The translations under genes were made by a program, and so were the position numbers. Under the pieces are notes generated by a model. It was not told the DNA's origin, ran no database searches, and was given only the letters and a program-made list of their open reading frames with translations. This document shows positions 17,639 through 25,726 of a DNA stretch of 64,000 nucleotides, one piece after another; the first letter of the stretch is position 1; each line of letters begins with the position of its first letter. Source of the DNA: Thiobacillus sp. (GTDB taxonomy: Bacteria > Pseudomonadota > Gammaproteobacteria > Burkholderiales > Thiobacillaceae); NCBI GenBank assembly GCA_021166845.1, contig JAJPEP010000052.1, positions 1-64,000 on the forward strand, read 5' to 3'.

Positions 17639-17869
17639 TTACTGCCTGCCGCGAATTCGATTCAATATGTGCCGCAGGGTCCCTACATGATAGACAAGCC
17701 GTTCGCGCTCGTATATCCAATGCCACAGGCGCCTGCGCTCATAGACAACAAGACCCCTCGCCCCCGGAGAAAAGCCGGGCGTGCGGCTGCGACAGCCCAG
17801 CCGGAACGGCCGGCTCATCGCCCAGAGCCGGCCTACGGACAGCATCAGCCCAATCCTCTTCCTGCTCAT
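17639..17869 (-). CDS. Small arginine-rich hypothetical protein
   Basis: A 76-codon frame whose ATG overlaps the stop of the upstream HAD-fusion gene by 4 bp (ATGA), the same coupling used elsewhere in this cluster, and which ends 27 bp before the next gene. The product has about one arginine in five and contains YERRRLWHWIYERERLVYHV. No family is recognised. The overlap favours a real gene; the composition could equally be chance reading of GC-rich DNA. Confidence 0.35.
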   Translation of the reverse strand: MSRKRIGLMLSVGRLWAMSRPFRLGCRSRTPGFSPGARGLVVYERRRLWHWIYERERLVYHVGTLRHILNRIRGRQ

Positions 17870-19965
17870 GATCTTCTCCGCACGTCCAGCAAGTGCATCA
17901 GGCGAAACAACCAGGCCGGAAACGTCCAGCCGAAGTGCGCGAAGGCGGAGAATTTCCAGGGCTGGTTTCTGAGTTTACGATACAGCTGGCGCGGCCGCAG
18001 CAGGTCGAAGTATTGAATGGAAATCACGCCGATATCCAGCGTGTGGTCGTGACCGAAGTCTTCGGTATGGACCAGCCGGCTGATTTCCCGGACTTCCTCG
18101 CGAGTCGGATAGACCACCGCGCGTTCCAGCAACCCCAGCACATAGGGTTTGATCTCCGTGGCGCGATGGCCGGTTAGCCGCCAGGCGGCATGGAAGTGCT
18201 CCAGATGATCGAGCACCCCGGCCTGAAAGCGCTCGATCAGGGGGTTGCAGGCGATCTCCCCCTGGCGGTCGGGCGCCCGGTCATCCTTGAGTACGGGGAT
18301 CACCTGGCCATCCTGCTCGGCATAGCCAAGGGTTGTGCCCTCGCCCGAGCGTGCGCCCTGCTCGAAGATCTCTTCGAAATCCATGGGCGCGCGCTCGTAG
18401 GAATCGTCACGGCGGGCATCCAGGATGAGTCCTTCGATGCGGTCGCCCATCCCGAAATCGCCATGCATGGCGGCGACGAAGGCGAAATACCAGCCGTGCA
18501 CATCCGGGTAATCCGGCCGCTTGCCAAAGCTGTCGCGCAGGAATTTCTGGATGGTGCCGTTCCAGCCGATGTCCACCAGCGCGACACGCTCGCTGGCGAA
18601 GAATCCCTGCTGTTCGAAATAGCGCCGCAGCCGCTCGCGCGCGATTTCGCCAATGGAACGGATGCGCGTCTGCACGCGTTCGTCGGCGAGAAAAGCGAGA
18701 AGACGGGGGTCGCGCCAGTCGTGCAGGGGCTCGGCAAGATCGGCGAAGCCCTGCTCGCGCGCAAGATCGGCGAAATCCTCCGCCGGCAGCCCGAAGGTTT
18801 TCAGAACCGAGAGCAGACCTTGCTGCTTGGGGTTGTAGAAGGCCACCACGGCCTGTTCCGGGCTGAGGCCTTCAGCCACCGAGGCCGTCGCGACGACTCG
18901 GCGCGATGCGTAGACGTACACCGGCTCAGGCCAGTGCTTGCGGTCCGGCTCCAGTTCGCGCCAGCGGGCATACATCTTTTCGAACAGATAGCCGTCGCGG
19001 GCAAGAAAGAACAGCTTGTCGGGTTTGACAGCCTCGATTTTTTCGATCAGTCCGAGCAGAAAGGTGCTGAAGGCCGGGCCCAGCACGTGCGCGCCATAGT
19101 GATGGAAGAAGTCGGCGCAGGCGGCCTGGCACGCGGCGTCCTGCTCCATGCGGTAGTCGACGATCTCGAAGAAGCGGCGGCCGGGCCAGACACCGCCGAG
19201 CGCCGCCATCTCGGCGGACAGGGTTTGCCGGCGGCGGCGCAGGCGCTCCACCCGCTCGTCGAGATAGATGCCGCGCATGCCGAGCCGCATGGGCGCGCGC
19301 ATGTCGGATGCCAGATTGTCGCCGACATGAACCACCTGAGCGGGCGTCAGCCCTTCCAGCGCTTGTCCTTCCAGCTCCAGCACCCGGACATGCAAACGGC
19401 CGGAATATTTGCCCAGCCCAAACTCGGACGAGACATACAGACGGTCCAGCAACCCGCCCAATCCGCAATCCGCCAGCAAGGCGGCGAGGTGATCGTGGCT
19501 CAGATACATGTCGGAGACGGCAATCGCACGCACACCGCGCGCGCGCAGCCACTCCAGCAAAGCCAGCGCACCTGGCTTGGCGGTGAGCGCCAGGGATTCC
19601 AGTTCGCGCTCGGTACGGTGGACAAACCCGACCAGCGCCGGGTCGGGATGGCCAGCCAGACGCGCCACCCAGCTTTCCACCAGCGGATCGAAATGGCATT
19701 CGTGATCCAGGCCATCGCTCAGGGCGGCGCGGCGCAATTCCCATTCCGCAGTACGACGCGCTTCGAACGCGGCATCTGGCGTAATGCCGCCGATTTTCCC
19801 CGCCAACAGCGCGGCAACCCGGCGCTGGATATCGTCGGGGGGCTCAATGCACCGGGCAAGCAGGGTGTCGAAGACATCGAAGGACACGCAGCGAATAACG
19901 TCCAGGCGGGTTTCCAGCCAAGCTTGCAAGGCTGCGAAATCCTTGACCCGCATCGGTTTTTTCAT
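17866..19965 (-). CDS. HAD-like domain fused to an uncharacterised C-terminal domain (paralogue 2)
   Basis: A 699-residue paralogue of the protein at 8472-10502. HAD motifs are SFDVFDTLLAR (about 28-38), AVSDMYLSHDHL and VGDNLASDMRAP. The C-terminal domain repeats the key wording: FLARDGYLFEKMYARW, YVYASRRVV, and ALVDIGWNGTIQKFL. As in paralogue 1, Phe replaces Asp two residues after the nucleophile. The start at 19965 is 16 bp past the stop of the upstream GT2 gene; a frame from 20007 would overlap that gene. In both places the HAD fusion follows a GT2 gene, so the pair looks like a duplicated module. Confidence 0.7.
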   Translation of the reverse strand: MKKPMRVKDFAALQAWLETRLDVIRCVSFDVFDTLLARCIEPPDDIQRRVAALLAGKIGGITPDAAFEARRTAEWELRRAALSDGLDHECHFDPLVESWVARLAGHPDPALVGFVHRTERELESLALTAKPGALALLEWLRARGVRAIAVSDMYLSHDHLAALLADCGLGGLLDRLYVSSEFGLGKYSGRLHVRVLELEGQALEGLTPAQVVHVGDNLASDMRAPMRLGMRGIYLDERVERLRRRRQTLSAEMAALGGVWPGRRFFEIVDYRMEQDAACQAACADFFHHYGAHVLGPAFSTFLLGLIEKIEAVKPDKLFFLARDGYLFEKMYARWRELEPDRKHWPEPVYVYASRRVVATASVAEGLSPEQAVVAFYNPKQQGLLSVLKTFGLPAEDFADLAREQGFADLAEPLHDWRDPRLLAFLADERVQTRIRSIGEIARERLRRYFEQQGFFASERVALVDIGWNGTIQKFLRDSFGKRPDYPDVHGWYFAFVAAMHGDFGMGDRIEGLILDARRDDSYERAPMDFEEIFEQGARSGEGTTLGYAEQDGQVIPVLKDDRAPDRQGEIACNPLIERFQAGVLDHLEHFHAAWRLTGHRATEIKPYVLGLLERAVVYPTREEVREISRLVHTEDFGHDHTLDIGVISIQYFDLLRPRQLYRKLRNQPWKFSAFAHFGWTFPAWLFRLMHLLDVRRRS

Positions 19966-19981
19966 TTCGGCTGGCGCGTGC

Positions 19982-21145
19982 TCATTGCCAACGCGCAAGC
20001 CAGCCACGCACCCAGCGTACCGGTACGGTCAGCGTTCTACCCAGGCGATAACTCGTGCTGGCCTCCAGCAGGGCTTTCTCTTCCCGGCAAAGCGCCAGAG
20101 CCGCCTGATCCGCGGCAATGCGGGCATCACGCTCCAATACCCAGCGGTCGCGATCCGCGATCCATTCCGCCTGCCTGGCGATGAGCTGCTCACGCTCGGC
20201 GATCCAGGCATCGCGCTCGGCGATCCAGGCATCGCGATCCACGATCCAGGCATCCCGATCTGCGATGAGCGGAAACAGTTCAGCCTCCTTCGCCGCCAGC
20301 GCCTCATGCCGTAGCGTCGCCCAGATTTCTCCCTGGTATTGCTCGATGCGCGCCCACTGCGCAGCCAGATGTTCCAGTCGCACACGTTCCAACGCGTTCC
20401 CGCCCAGCAATTGCGGGACAAGGGCGCGCAACATGGCCGCGCATTCCAGATTGGCTGCCAGCGGCCGTTCACTGATGGTATTGCTCTCATGCAGACGGTA
20501 GTGCAGAAGCGGCGCGTCGAGCCAGGCCAGACGCCTATCCTTGATCAGGCCGCGCAACAGCCATTCATAGTCGAGCACATAGCGGAGATCCCGGAAATCG
20601 CCCACCGCCTCCAGCCAGGAGCGGCGAAATACGCAATTGGAAGTCGTCATGAAGACATTGCCATGCAGCATGGTGGCGTGCCAGTCGCCGGTCTCCATCC
20701 AGACCCGCTTGAGGTCGGAAAAAGCGCGAACCCACCAATGCTCGGGCACCGGCTCGCCGGCGGCGTCGATCAGGACGATGTCGCTGCCCACCAGATCGGC
20801 GCCCGTGTCATGCAGGGTTTGCAGACAGGCTGCGATACGGTCGGGCGCAAAAACATCGTCCGAATTGATGATCGCGACAAACTCCCCACGCGCCATGCCA
20901 AGGGCTTCATTGAGCGTGGCATGCGCGCCCTGATTGGCGTCATGCCGGTAGCGGCGCAATCGCTCGTCCTCGAACGACTGCAACACGTTCCACGTCGCGT
21001 CGGACGAGGCATCGTCGATGGCGATGAGTTCAAGATTGCCATACGTCTGCCCCAGCACGCTCGCCGCCGCCGCCCGCACATAGGGCGCGTGGTTGTAAGC
21101 GGGCATCAGCACGCTGACGAGAGGGGCGGTTTGGGTATTGGGCAT
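19982..21145 (-). CDS. Glycosyltransferase family 2 with WIAERDA heptad-repeat coiled coil
   Basis: A 387-residue GT2 enzyme: LVSVLMPAYNHAPYVRAAAA, AIDDASSDATW and INSDDVFAPDR in the catalytic domain, then a C-terminal coil (about 290-345) of seven-residue units such as RDAWIAE repeated six to eight times. It ends with a basic, amphipathic tail. The N-terminal third is nearly identical to the GT2 protein at 11425-12720. The start at 21145 is fixed by alignment to that copy; an upstream open frame to 21247 is not supported. Trp at a fixed heptad position is unusual and may mark a membrane-surface or stacking interface. Confidence 0.85.
   Translation of the reverse strand: MPNTQTAPLVSVLMPAYNHAPYVRAAAASVLGQTYGNLELIAIDDASSDATWNVLQSFEDERLRRYRHDANQGAHATLNEALGMARGEFVAIINSDDVFAPDRIAACLQTLHDTGADLVGSDIVLIDAAGEPVPEHWWVRAFSDLKRVWMETGDWHATMLHGNVFMTTSNCVFRRSWLEAVGDFRDLRYVLDYEWLLRGLIKDRRLAWLDAPLLHYRLHESNTISERPLAANLECAAMLRALVPQLLGGNALERVRLEHLAAQWARIEQYQGEIWATLRHEALAAKEAELFPLIADRDAWIVDRDAWIAERDAWIAEREQLIARQAEWIADRDRWVLERDARIAADQAALALCREEKALLEASTSYRLGRTLTVPVRWVRGWLARWQ
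20199..20261 (-). repeat. 21-bp tandem repeat encoding DAWIAER-type heptads
   Basis: Three adjoining 21-bp units begin GCGATCCAGGCATCGCG (20199, 20220) and ACGATCCAGGCATCCCG (20241), differing at only a few positions. Looser copies extend on both sides (about 20140-20300). This is expansion by slippage within a coding region. Confidence 0.85.
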
Positions 21146-21168
21146 GGGGTCGCGTATTTTACCGGTTG
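20850..21168 (-). repeat. Duplicated segment B: start of GT2 gene plus upstream DNA
   Basis: This is the partner of 12430-12745. The shared sequence again includes the untranslated CGCGTATTTTACCG just before the start codon. Confidence 0.8.
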
Positions 21169-21343
21169 TGGCATGTCGGGCTAGCCCAAGCTGGGGAAGC
21201 ACAGTGCGGCAATGTACCGTCTCGCCGATATCGGCGTCGCGCACCAAAGCGAAGTGAAGCGTTCACGCGAATGGTTTTAACCCAGATGGTCCCTTAGCCG
21301 GTTTGTGGCTCGTAGGATGCGCCGTGCGCACCGATCCATGCCC
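21169..21343. other. Intergenic region with a partial GTGCAC-type repeat
   Basis: No gene is seen. At 21310-21337 lies TAGGATGCGCCGTGCGCACCGAT, which resembles one arm of the GTGCAC palindromes elsewhere (TAGGGTGCACTCCGTGCACCGAT). A 14-bp perfect palindrome CGCCGATATCGGCG occurs at 21223-21236; it may be chance or an operator. Confidence 0.45.
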
Positions 21344-24300
21344 CTATCGTTTAAAGATCCTTCTACGGAGATCCAGTCCGAACGCCAGCGGGTCCGCGAC
21401 CTGCCAGTTCGGGCTATGCGGCGACAGGCTGGGGTTGAAATAGGGATCGCCTGTCTCGAACAACGCTTGCCACTTCGCGAGGAAGCGTTCGCTGTCTTCG
21501 GGATGCGGGTCTTCATTGCTGCGGCCGCGGGTATACGATTCATGGTGCAACAGTTCGGCGTGCGCACAGAACAGGGTACGGTAGCCCTGCTTGCCGGCCC
21601 GCAGGCACAGATCCACATCCCCGTACCCCACGGCGATGGTTTCATCGAAGCCGCCGATGCTCTCGAACACGCCCCTGCGGATCAACATGCAGGCGGCCGT
21701 CACCGCCGACACCTCGCGGTTGCAGATGAGCGATCCGATATAGCCCAGATCGAGGGGGTTTTCGGACGTGACCCGGAAGCGTCCCAGATTTTCCGCCACG
21801 CCGCAGCAGGCCACCACCACCCCGGCATGCTGGATCGTCTTGTGGTCCGGGTAATACAGCTTCGCGCCGACGATGCCGACATCCGGCTTCTGACCCAGCT
21901 CCAGCATGCGTTCCAGCCAACCCGGCGCGATGGCCTCGATATCGTTGTTGCAGAAAAGGTAGTGGCTATGGCTGCCATCCAGCTGCGCCACCGCCCAGTT
22001 GTTGAGCGCCGCGAAATTGAACGGTCCGCTGTAGCGCAGCAACGTCACCCGCGAGCCGAGGCTTTCGAAGCAGGCGAGCGAGACCGAATCATCGGACTCA
22101 TGGTCGATGAGCACGATCTCATGGACGGCATCGCCGGCCGTGCGCTCGATGCTTTCGATGCAGGTCCGCACCAGCTCGCCATGGTTTTTCGTCGGGATGA
22201 CGATGGCCACCTTCAGGCCCGGCGCCAGCGGATAGCGGACATCGAAATAGTTGAAGCTCGGCCCGTCATGCACCTCGCCTGCTTCGCCGCAGCGTTGCAG
22301 ATGCCGCTGCAAGATCGCGCGCGAAGTCTGCATGACCTGCCCGATCATCCGGTGACCGGCCGAATTGCCGTGAATGCGCCAGCGATAGAGCATTTCCGGG
22401 ATGTGAACGATTGTCTTCGCCTGCTCGCTGGCACGCAGGATCAGATCGTAGTCCTGGGAAATGCGCAGATTCTCGTCGACCCCCCCGATCCGTCTCAGCA
22501 AGCCGGGTTTGAAACCGACCAGGTGGACGATGTAGGGATGCGAACGCAGGTACTCGAGCGAAAAGGCGGGCCGGAAGATGAAATGCTGAACCGTCTCGCC
22601 ATCCTCGCCGACCAGCACCTCGTCCGAATAGAGCATGTCCGGATCGTCCGTCAGCACGGCCTCGGCCACCCGGAAAAGCGCCTGCTCCTCGAGCAGGTCG
22701 TCGTGGTCCAGCAGCACGACGAAATCTCCGCTGGTCATCGCCAAGGCGCGATTGGTGGCGCGCGATACCCCGCCGTTTTCAATCGCGAAATCCAGCCGGA
22801 TGCGCGCATCGCGGGCCGCATATTCCTGCAGCAGCGTCCGTACATGGGGCGCGCTGGAGCCGTCGTCGGCGATGCACAGTTGCCAGTGCGGGTAGAGCTG
22901 GGCACAGACCGAATCGAGCATCTCCCGCAGCATGGACGCGGGCGTGTCGTGAGTCGGCACCAGCACCGAGATCAGCGGCGGGGCGGCCATCGCCGCGATG
23001 CGCTCGCGCATCGTCTGCCGCACTTCCGCCGTGAACGAGGCGCGGTAGTGCCGCAGAATGCGTGCATGCCAGTCTTCCTCCGCCGCCGGCACCGTGTCAG
23101 CGAGTTGTGAAGACGCAGCGACGACGGAGTCGTCCGTGCGCACCAGCGCCAGCTTCAGCCAGCGCAAGGGGCGCGTGATCCGCCAGCTTGTCGAGGCGCG
23201 CATGGCCTGCAAATCGGCTTCGCACCGCGCTTGCGCGCCCAGCGCTTCGTCGCGCTGCCGGGTAGTCTCGGTAAGGCGAACCATGAGCAGTTCGCGTTCC
23301 TGGTTGCCCCGGGCGATCAGCGCATCCTTCACCCAAAAAGTGAGATGCAAGTTTTTGATTTCCTTCCAGCGCCGGGCAGATTCCATGGCCAAATCGATCA
23401 CGCCCTGCTCCGTAATGCCACTCACACTGACCGCCACGCCCCCCCTGTCAGGTGCAGCCCGGGGCGATAACGGCAGAAGCCGGTGATAATCGTTCACCAT
23501 CTCGGCCGCGCTCCGGGGATGCATTTCCTTCAAACGCCGGGCGATTTCCTGCAAGCCAGTCCTGTCGGCATCGATTGCCTGCAATTGCTCGACGAGGGAA
23601 TCCGCGGTCGGCTCAAACAGATATCCGGTCTCGGCATGTCGAATCCTTTCGGCGAAAGCCGCTACCCGCGTCGCTACCGGCGGGATGCCCAGCATCATCA
23701 ATTCGCCCAGGGTATAGCCGTAGGTTTCAGCACAGATGCTCATGAGCAGGCCCGCGTGCGGAGAGATGCGTGCCACGATCGCGGGAAGCTCATGCAACGT
23801 GTAATCGCCCAGGACATGAACCCCGATGTGTCCGCGGAAAAGCTCCCCCAAAGCCCCGCTGCCGACTAGATATACATCCGCAAAAGCAGTGATGGCGTCG
23901 ATGGATTCGCTCAACAATTTGACCCCCTTGCTGGGCGCCAGCATGCCCAGGATGAGGACGCGCAGGCGCTCATGGTCTCTTTGCATCGCGTATTCCAGCG
24001 GACCGAACAGGGTGCCGTGGCCGTGGGGGATGACCACCGCGCCAGCGTGTCGAAAGCGGGATTCCAGACGGATCAGGTTGTCCAGCACCGATTGGCTGGG
24101 AGCCACGAGGCTCAATCGCCCGCTGGTGACCAAATCGACGTAGCGACTGCGTACCGCCAGGCGCTCTTCTGCCGGGAAATCCTGGAAAGGATTGAAATCG
24201 TGGTTGTTCCTAGTACAGTCCGCGAGACGCTCGGCGTCGCAGTGACTGCAAATGCCACGAAAATGGATGTTGATTGCAGGGCAATAAGGATAGTAATCGT

Positions 24301-25651
24301 GGCAGACAACCAACGTCGGCAGCTCCGTGGCGAGGATGTCCAGCGAATGGCCGATGAGGGAGGACACGATCACGCCGCCGACCGCGTGCGTTTCCAGCAC
24401 CTCCCGCACCGCGTCTCGATACTCGGCGTGCGTCACCGCGGTTGCCTTGATCGGCTCGGAAAAGAGCCATAGCCGCTGCGGCGTCTTGTCCAGCACATGG
24501 CCATACAGCGCCAGGCCTTCCCCGAAGGCATGGCTCCTGCTGAATGGCTTGAGCACGAGATTGATGCGCTCCGAATCGGCCAGGCAATAATCCTTGAGCC
24601 ACTGTCCGATGCCACCGCCCAGATCATGCACCAAGTGAAGTTGGACCGCCTTTGCCTGGCTGCCGGGCACGTTGGCGGCGCGCAGGCTGGAATCCCGGCC
24701 TGCGCCGAGCAAGCGGCTACGCCTTTCGCTTTCCAGTTCCAAACTGACGGCCCTGCGACATTCCGCAGCCGGATCCTCCATGACGAAGCGCCTGATCACA
24801 TCGTCGTAGTCCGGGTGAAGGCCCAACAGCGTTTTCGCGGCGCTGGCCTGGAGCAATTCACGTTCGGCACCGAAACTCGCGCCGCCGGCGTGATATACGA
24901 ACGTGTCGGCGCACAATACGTTCTTCCTCCCCGTCGAAACCACTCGACGGCTGAAATCGTTTTCCTCGCCATAGCCGCGACCGAAACGATCTTCATCGAA
25001 TGGCCCCGCCTGTTCCAGACAGGTGCGGCGGATAAACATGCAAAACCCCACCGCTGTGGGTATCTCGATCCATTTACCGGCATTGACCCGGCGAAAAATG
25101 GCGTCCAACTGCTCCAGCGTCACCCCAGCCGGCAGCCGGTTATCGGAACAAAACTCCGGATAACTGCAAATCGTCGCGTTGTTGGAAAAGGGCGTCACCG
25201 TGCCGATATCCGGTGCGTTCCGGGCGCAGCGCCGCAACCGGTCGAGCCAGTCGTTGGCGACTTCGGTATCGCTGTTGAGCAGCACGACGTCGCGATCTGT
25301 ATGCAGCGCCATGCCGCGGTTCACTGTCCGCACAAAGCCGAGGTTATGCGGATTGCGCAGCACCGTCACGCATTCGCGCCCCTCGAGGCTGGCCAGGTAG
25401 TGGGACAGCGCCGGCTCCGGACTGGCGTCGTCGATGACGATGAGCTCGAACGCGGTTTTCTGTCGCGCGGCCAGGATCGACTCCAGGCATCGGCGTGTCT
25501 TTTCGATGTCCCGATAAACCGGAACGATCACATCGACAGTCAGGGAGCCGCTCTCGCCGCCCAATTCTTCGTTCACGATCAGCCCAAAAAGGCGAATTTT
25601 GCCATAGATGCGCGCCGTGGCTTCCCGCGGCACTTTGCGACCAGTCAACAC
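21344..25651 (-). CDS. Giant multidomain glycosyltransferase (GT2-GT4-GT2-GT2)
   Basis: A 1435-residue cytosolic protein with four glycosyltransferase-like domains. Domain 1 (about 38-290) is GT2: VDVIVPVYRDIEKTRRCL, IDDASPEP, LLNSDTEV. Domain 2 (about 330-715) is GT4-like: HLVHDLGGGIGQWLKDY, then RVLILGMLAPSKGVKLL and MSICAETYGYTLGELMMLG. After a coil come domain 3 (about 890-1110, ISVLVPTHDTPASMLREML, ADDGSSAPH, LLDHDDLLEE) and domain 4 (about 1150-1400, VAIVIPTKNHGELVRTC, LIDHESDD, FCNNDIEAI). The start is a GTG with GAGG upstream. Such proteins can build a repeating oligosaccharide processively. It is divergent from the GT-C gene, 75 bp away. Confidence 0.88.
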   Translation of the reverse strand: MLTGRKVPREATARIYGKIRLFGLIVNEELGGESGSLTVDVIVPVYRDIEKTRRCLESILAARQKTAFELIVIDDASPEPALSHYLASLEGRECVTVLRNPHNLGFVRTVNRGMALHTDRDVVLLNSDTEVANDWLDRLRRCARNAPDIGTVTPFSNNATICSYPEFCSDNRLPAGVTLEQLDAIFRRVNAGKWIEIPTAVGFCMFIRRTCLEQAGPFDEDRFGRGYGEENDFSRRVVSTGRKNVLCADTFVYHAGGASFGAERELLQASAAKTLLGLHPDYDDVIRRFVMEDPAAECRRAVSLELESERRSRLLGAGRDSSLRAANVPGSQAKAVQLHLVHDLGGGIGQWLKDYCLADSERINLVLKPFSRSHAFGEGLALYGHVLDKTPQRLWLFSEPIKATAVTHAEYRDAVREVLETHAVGGVIVSSLIGHSLDILATELPTLVVCHDYYPYCPAINIHFRGICSHCDAERLADCTRNNHDFNPFQDFPAEERLAVRSRYVDLVTSGRLSLVAPSQSVLDNLIRLESRFRHAGAVVIPHGHGTLFGPLEYAMQRDHERLRVLILGMLAPSKGVKLLSESIDAITAFADVYLVGSGALGELFRGHIGVHVLGDYTLHELPAIVARISPHAGLLMSICAETYGYTLGELMMLGIPPVATRVAAFAERIRHAETGYLFEPTADSLVEQLQAIDADRTGLQEIARRLKEMHPRSAAEMVNDYHRLLPLSPRAAPDRGGVAVSVSGITEQGVIDLAMESARRWKEIKNLHLTFWVKDALIARGNQERELLMVRLTETTRQRDEALGAQARCEADLQAMRASTSWRITRPLRWLKLALVRTDDSVVAASSQLADTVPAAEEDWHARILRHYRASFTAEVRQTMRERIAAMAAPPLISVLVPTHDTPASMLREMLDSVCAQLYPHWQLCIADDGSSAPHVRTLLQEYAARDARIRLDFAIENGGVSRATNRALAMTSGDFVVLLDHDDLLEEQALFRVAEAVLTDDPDMLYSDEVLVGEDGETVQHFIFRPAFSLEYLRSHPYIVHLVGFKPGLLRRIGGVDENLRISQDYDLILRASEQAKTIVHIPEMLYRWRIHGNSAGHRMIGQVMQTSRAILQRHLQRCGEAGEVHDGPSFNYFDVRYPLAPGLKVAIVIPTKNHGELVRTCIESIERTAGDAVHEIVLIDHESDDSVSLACFESLGSRVTLLRYSGPFNFAALNNWAVAQLDGSHSHYLFCNNDIEAIAPGWLERMLELGQKPDVGIVGAKLYYPDHKTIQHAGVVVACCGVAENLGRFRVTSENPLDLGYIGSLICNREVSAVTAACMLIRRGVFESIGGFDETIAVGYGDVDLCLRAGKQGYRTLFCAHAELLHHESYTRGRSNEDPHPEDSERFLAKWQALFETGDPYFNPSLSPHSPNWQVADPLAFGLDLRRRIFKR

Positions 25652-25726
25652 GCCATCCTCGAGCGGGCCTTATGTCTCTGCTGGCGGCATCGGAATCGTG
25701 GGCCAGGGCTCGCCCGTTCTGGTAGC

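Noticed and set aside
18190-20184. Plus-strand open frame of 664 codons
   Set aside because: Antisense to the second HAD-fusion gene, whose motifs are unmistakable; the plus-strand product is His/Gln/Arg-rich noise.
21305-23110. Plus-strand open frame of 601 codons
   Set aside because: Antisense to the giant glycosyltransferase; no motif or ribosome site.
24497-25726. N-terminal extension of the GT-C gene by 410 codons
   Set aside because: It is antisense to the giant glycosyltransferase; the membrane protein begins sensibly at ATG 25727, and its paralogue has no such extension.
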